Notes under the pieces: generated by a model
Database searches by the model: none
Told to the model about the DNA's origin: nothing
The model's input: only the letters and a program-made list of their open reading frames with translations
Made by a program: the position numbers and the translations under genes
NCBI RefSeq assembly: GCF_001424405.1
Contig: NZ_LMPS01000005.1
Coordinates: forward strand, 496,001-560,000
Length of the DNA stretch: 64,000 bases
Reading direction: 5' to 3'
Source: Dyadobacter sp. Leaf189
Lineage (GTDB): Bacteria; Bacteroidota; Bacteroidia; Cytophagales; Spirosomataceae
Shown here: in pieces, positions 60,753 to 64,000 of the stretch
Layout: each line of letters opens with the position of its first letter
Position numbering within the stretch: position 1 is the first letter of the stretch

Positions 60753-61175
60753 TTAGTTGCCCCAGGCAGTAAGGATCAGGCTGCGGGGACCGCCGGCATC
60801 GCGGTGCTCGCAGAGGTAAATGCCTTGCCAGGTACCAAAGGCAAAACGCCCGTTTTTCACAGGTATCATTACAGAACTTCCCAGCAAGGAAGCTTTCAAA
60901 TGCGCCGGCATATCGTCGGAACCTTCATAATCGTGCTCATAATCCGGATCGTTTTCAGGTACTGACTTATTGAAAAACATTTCGAAGTCTTTTCTGACTG
61001 TCGGATCGGCATTCTCATTGATCGTCAGTGAAGCCGAGGTATGCTGGATAAACACCTGGCACATTCCCGCATTGATCTGCGCAAGTTCCGGAAAAGCATG
61101 AATGATCTCGTTGGTAATCAGGTGGAATCCCCGCCTTTTCTCTCGCAGGCGGATTTCTGTTTGAAACAATTTCAT
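60753..61175 (-). CDS. yjbQ: YjbQ (UPF0047) secondary thiamine-phosphate synthase-type protein
   Basis: The 140-residue protein is a typical YjbQ: HLITNEIIHAFPEL, GMCQVFIQHTSASLTINENA, and the C-terminal GTWQGIYLCEHRD. This group forms trimers and shows weak thiamine-phosphate synthase activity, but the true role is unclear. It stands alone, 135 bases before the DUF1579 gene start. Confidence 0.92.
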   Translation of the reverse strand: MKLFQTEIRLREKRRGFHLITNEIIHAFPELAQINAGMCQVFIQHTSASLTINENADPTVRKDFEMFFNKSVPENDPDYEHDYEGSDDMPAHLKASLLGSSVMIPVKNGRFAFGTWQGIYLCEHRDAGGPRSLILTAWGN

Positions 61176-61272
61176 GCTTTTCCGGAGTTGATGTTCGGCT
61201 TAAAGTTACAAATTAGTCAACTCCGCATCATCGTGAAAGTACCCTCGTCATGCAATTGAATGCACTGTACCT

Positions 61273-61650
61273 TCACTCCTGAATAACGGAAATGATATTA
61301 CCGGCAGGATCTGTAAACCACGCGATCGTGGGCCCGTTGTCTCTGGCAATGTGGTCTTCGCCGGTTTTGAGCCCGGGGAAATCATAGCTTTCAAACTGTA
61401 CGCCCCGGCTTTTTAGATCGGCGACGGCATGATCAATGTCAGCCACAAGGAAATTAAGCGTCGTGTAAGTGGCAGGGGAGTGGTTTGGTTTTTCGTAGAT
61501 CAGAAAATGGTTTCCGCCTGGTGCGGTGATGTCCAGTGTTCTCATCTCCGAAGTGGTGAGTTCGAGTCCGAGTACTTCGCCGTAAAATGCCTTTGCCTTT
61601 TCCAGGTTGTCAACTGAAAATCCATTGAATGCTTTTGATGGTGTGAACAT
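61273..61650 (-). CDS. VOC-family (glyoxalase-like) protein
   Basis: The 125-residue protein has the VOC start KAFNGFSVDNLEKAKAFYGE, VLGLELT and the ending PTIAWFTDPAGNIISVIQE, with two beta-alpha-beta-beta-beta units. Such proteins bind a metal and act on small electrophiles or antibiotics. It lies 27 bases upstream of the MFS transporter's stop, in the same orientation, so it could be the last gene after the transporter. Confidence 0.87.
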   Translation of the reverse strand: MFTPSKAFNGFSVDNLEKAKAFYGEVLGLELTTSEMRTLDITAPGGNHFLIYEKPNHSPATYTTLNFLVADIDHAVADLKSRGVQFESYDFPGLKTGEDHIARDNGPTIAWFTDPAGNIISVIQE

Positions 61651-61677
61651 AGTTGAAAATGATTGGTTGTGAACAGT

Positions 61678-63012
61678 TCAGGAACCGGGCAATGCAACAG
61701 GATCAGTGTCCATTTGCGGCTCAGGTTTTTTGTAGATTTTGGAAAGCGAATGGTAAGCGGAAGATTGCATAGCCAGCAAAGTCACGATCAATCCTACAAT
61801 ACCAGTGACGATAAAGAGAAGCGCCAGCCCGCGCGCGGTGCCAGTGCCAAACCACGGACCAATCAGGCGTGCACCTGCTCCGGTTGTCATAAAAGGAATG
61901 AAAATGAATTTGGCAATGGGCCCGATAAGGAATGCGGTTATAGGCGAAGCGGCCTGCTCGATGCTTTGTGCAAAGCCAAACACACGTCCCTGCCGCTCCT
62001 GGGGAATTACTTTTTGCAAAATCGTCTGCTCAGTCGCCTCTACGACCGGGATCAGGCACATATAGGCGAACATGCCAATGCTCAGGAGGACAATAGAAGG
62101 CTGAATAGGGAAAATGAGCGTGATAACCCACATGAAAATGTTGCAGAGAAACAGCGTCCGAAGCGGCTTTTTACCTAAACCAACTTTGGCAACCGCCAGT
62201 CCGCCCGCGATAAAACCCAGGCTGAGCACGCCCCACAATGTACCCCAGGTTTGCACCGACACAAGTGACAATCCGTACGCATCCATAAGCGACATGAATA
62301 CCCCGCCCAGAAAGTTGTTGAAAGTATTGAAGAAAATCAGCCCGAAAAGTCCGGGTACCAGACCCACAATGCGGATGGTCCCTTTGATATCCACCTGCTG
62401 CGTATGTGGCTCTGCGTGTACAATGCCCGGTTCGTGGATATGAATGGTCAGTAAATGCAGGATCACCATTGTACTGAGACCAATCGCCAGCACAAGCATC
62501 CAGGTAATGCCCAGGAAACCGATAACAAGTCCGCTGAAAATGGATGCGATGAGGAAGGAAACGCCATTTGCGGTACCCACCATTCCATTTGCCTTGTCGC
62601 GCTCATCTTCGCTGATCAGGATCGTCACTACGGTTGACAATGCGATGGTGCGGATGTTTCCTGTGATGGCGCCGAATAGCGTGAGCGTAACAAATGCCCA
62701 AAGCTGCAAGCTATGATCGTTTTTGAAGGTTGACTCGGGTGTGTTGATGTAGATAAGTAATGCAACCACGTACAGGCCCAGCGTAACAATGCCGGACAGC
62801 ATCATGGAGGTTTTCTTCTTGTAACGATCCACCAGCGAACCGAGGAAAAAGCCCGAAACTGCGACAGTACCCAGGTATACACCCGCCATCACCGACGTCG
62901 CCATCACCGACTTTGTTTCCAGGTAAACCCAGAATGTGACTGCAAACCAGACGAAGTTATTGGTCAGGGAAGCAGCCAGGGAATTTGCTAAAACAGCATA
63001 AAACGTTTTCAT
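61678..63012 (-). CDS. MFS transporter
   Basis: The ATG at 63012 gives 444 residues with twelve helices. The MFS loop signature between helices 2 and 3 is GSLVDRYKKKTSMM, and ERQGRVFGFAQSIEQAASPI is a feature of the enterobactin-exporter-like/DHA3-type group. It probably exports a drug or small metabolite. The downstream VOC gene (61273-61650) follows by 27 bases and may act on the same compound. Confidence 0.88.
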   Translation of the reverse strand: MKTFYAVLANSLAASLTNNFVWFAVTFWVYLETKSVMATSVMAGVYLGTVAVSGFFLGSLVDRYKKKTSMMLSGIVTLGLYVVALLIYINTPESTFKNDHSLQLWAFVTLTLFGAITGNIRTIALSTVVTILISEDERDKANGMVGTANGVSFLIASIFSGLVIGFLGITWMLVLAIGLSTMVILHLLTIHIHEPGIVHAEPHTQQVDIKGTIRIVGLVPGLFGLIFFNTFNNFLGGVFMSLMDAYGLSLVSVQTWGTLWGVLSLGFIAGGLAVAKVGLGKKPLRTLFLCNIFMWVITLIFPIQPSIVLLSIGMFAYMCLIPVVEATEQTILQKVIPQERQGRVFGFAQSIEQAASPITAFLIGPIAKFIFIPFMTTGAGARLIGPWFGTGTARGLALLFIVTGIVGLIVTLLAMQSSAYHSLSKIYKKPEPQMDTDPVALPGS

Positions 63013-63200
63013 AATAGCAATTATGTTCGTTCCTAAGGCAAAGATACCGCCGCAAGTCACTCATTCAGGAGGCAGTACAGGACAATGAGCGGGTGAATTT
63101 GTGACAGATTTTGAACAAGAACAATGCGCATTTTGTCGCCTGATTGCCGAATTCTCGTAAATTTATTCAAATTGTTCCTCAGATATTATAATATACCGCT

Positions 63201-64000
63201 ATGATCCGGAATCTTTTGCTTTCCAGTTTGCGGCTACTCCTGCTGACCTCCTGCCAGGACAATGCGGCTGAGGAACGAGCGGATATCGAACTTCCCGTTA
63301 AAATAGAGGAAGGCTTTGGTCCCTTTGAAGCGCGGTACTCGGTCATGTTCGCTGAACATACCGGAAAAGACCCGCGAGCAGCGGGTTGGCTCCCTGTTTA
63401 CCGGCCGGTGAAAGGTATCCCGTCAGATTGGAGTCATGTTGTAAAATCCATGATATTTCTCAACATATATCAGCTGGTATACCAGAATTTTCATGAGGGA
63501 AAGATCGGCAGGGAAATGTACCAGGAAATGCAGGAGTCGTGGGAATGGGTACCGGATGAAATCGCATTGTCCAAAAAGCCGATTAAATGTTTTGTGTATA
63601 CCATCCGCGGCACAGACAAGCACGGAAAAGCTGCCGTGATGATCGATACAAATAACGATCTCGATTTTAGTGACGAAGAAGCTTTTTATCCCGAGAAGCT
63701 TTACGGGCAGGGAAAGGGGATGAGCCTTGACTCCATGCGCTCCGTTAAGAAGCTCTGGCGTGTTGCATTCGAGCGGGTGGAAAATGGGGAAGTTGTGCAG
63801 GATACATTACCCATGCTCGTCAAACATGCCGTGGACCATGAAGAGCGGCTTAGCTTCTGGTATTCCATTCCACGACACGGAAAGGCAACTTTGAACCGGG
63901 CCGGCAAAGCATTTGACATCCTGGTAAATAATGACTTTGACCGCGCCACATTCTACGAATCAGAGCTTTTTACCGACGCGCACCGCGAAAACGGGAAACG
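63201..64000 (+). CDS. Lipoprotein, N-terminal part (3' end outside window)
   Basis: The frame stays open from the ATG at 63201 to the right edge, about 266 codons, so the gene is cut by the window. It starts with a lipoprotein signal (LRLLLLTSC). The visible part contains FEARYSVMFAEHTGKDPRAA, IKCFVYTIRGTDKHGKAAVM and DTNNDLDFSDEEAFYPEKL. This text resembles N-terminal domains of Bacteroidota TlpA-type lipoproteins, with the thioredoxin domain expected beyond the edge. That is a tentative call. The gene is divergent from the MFS gene, 188 bases away. Confidence 0.65.
   Translation, partial: MIRNLLLSSLRLLLLTSCQDNAAEERADIELPVKIEEGFGPFEARYSVMFAEHTGKDPRAAGWLPVYRPVKGIPSDWSHVVKSMIFLNIYQLVYQNFHEGKIGREMYQEMQESWEWVPDEIALSKKPIKCFVYTIRGTDKHGKAAVMIDTNNDLDFSDEEAFYPEKLYGQGKGMSLDSMRSVKKLWRVAFERVENGEVVQDTLPMLVKHAVDHEERLSFWYSIPRHGKATLNRAGKAFDILVNNDFDRATFYESELFTDAHRENGK

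Overview
The window looks like chromosomal DNA of a Bacteroidota bacterium of the order Cytophagales, most likely a Dyadobacter-like member of the Spirosomaceae. This is inferred from the gene content: OMP_b-brl_3-type outer-membrane receptor with carboxypeptidase-regulatory plug, BlaR1/BlaI pair, DUF1549/DUF1553 plus DUF1501 pair, YjbQ, GH140/DUF4038, DUF6157. It is also inferred from promoter boxes of the Bacteroidota TAnnTTTG type and from weak Shine-Dalgarno sequences. No rRNA, tRNA, integrase or complete transposase gene was seen.

Region 1 (1-12.4 kb) is the accessory part. Ordinary genes (HxlR fragment, BNR_4 protein, ThuA, a subclass B1 metallo-beta-lactamase, DUF1304, GIY-YIG) are separated by at least 17 copies of a small palindromic repeat. 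The repeat has conserved ends, covarying arms and an exchangeable GC-rich core. One copy abuts the remains of an acyltransferase gene. Between the repeat clusters lies an AT-rich defence-like island on the minus strand (5387-9717): a small XRE regulator, a putative type II endonuclease, an Eco57I-like N6-adenine methylase, a DUF262 protein and a MAE_28990-type HEPN protein, tightly packed or overlapping. A divergent SymE-like toxin gene lies across a palindrome-rich promoter region. This island is the best candidate for an undescribed or under-described system.

Region 2 (12.4-24.4 kb) holds an esterase, an NTF2-like protein, a MarR-GNAT fusion and its decayed duplicate 1.5 kb upstream, a HepT-MntA toxin-antitoxin pair, a fossil ECF sigma-factor locus, small-molecule enzymes and lipoproteins. 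It ends with a subtilase whose inhibitor-like propeptide domain is encoded by a separate overlapping gene.

Region 3 (24.4-39.5 kb) is a catabolic cluster of exported proteins: M81 peptidase, GH140-type glycosidase, a very large DUF1549/DUF1553 cytochrome lipoprotein with a LamG-like domain, a DUF1501 Tat protein, hydrolases, a Gfo/Idh oxidoreductase, a phosphoesterase and a PQQ-type dehydrogenase fused to PKD, cytochrome c and a C-terminal beta domain.

Region 4 (39.6-64 kb) is mostly core-like: Nudix, an unknown protein with an AT-hook-like tail, a three-subunit molybdenum hydroxylase, AI-2E-family permease, MscS, BlaR1/BlaI with two clear operator dyads, a NarL-type regulator, an outer-membrane receptor with a LolA-like partner, a YdjC-like deacetylase, an enolase-superfamily enzyme, a GlxA-type regulator, an MFS transporter and, at the right edge, the start of a lipoprotein gene that runs out of the window.
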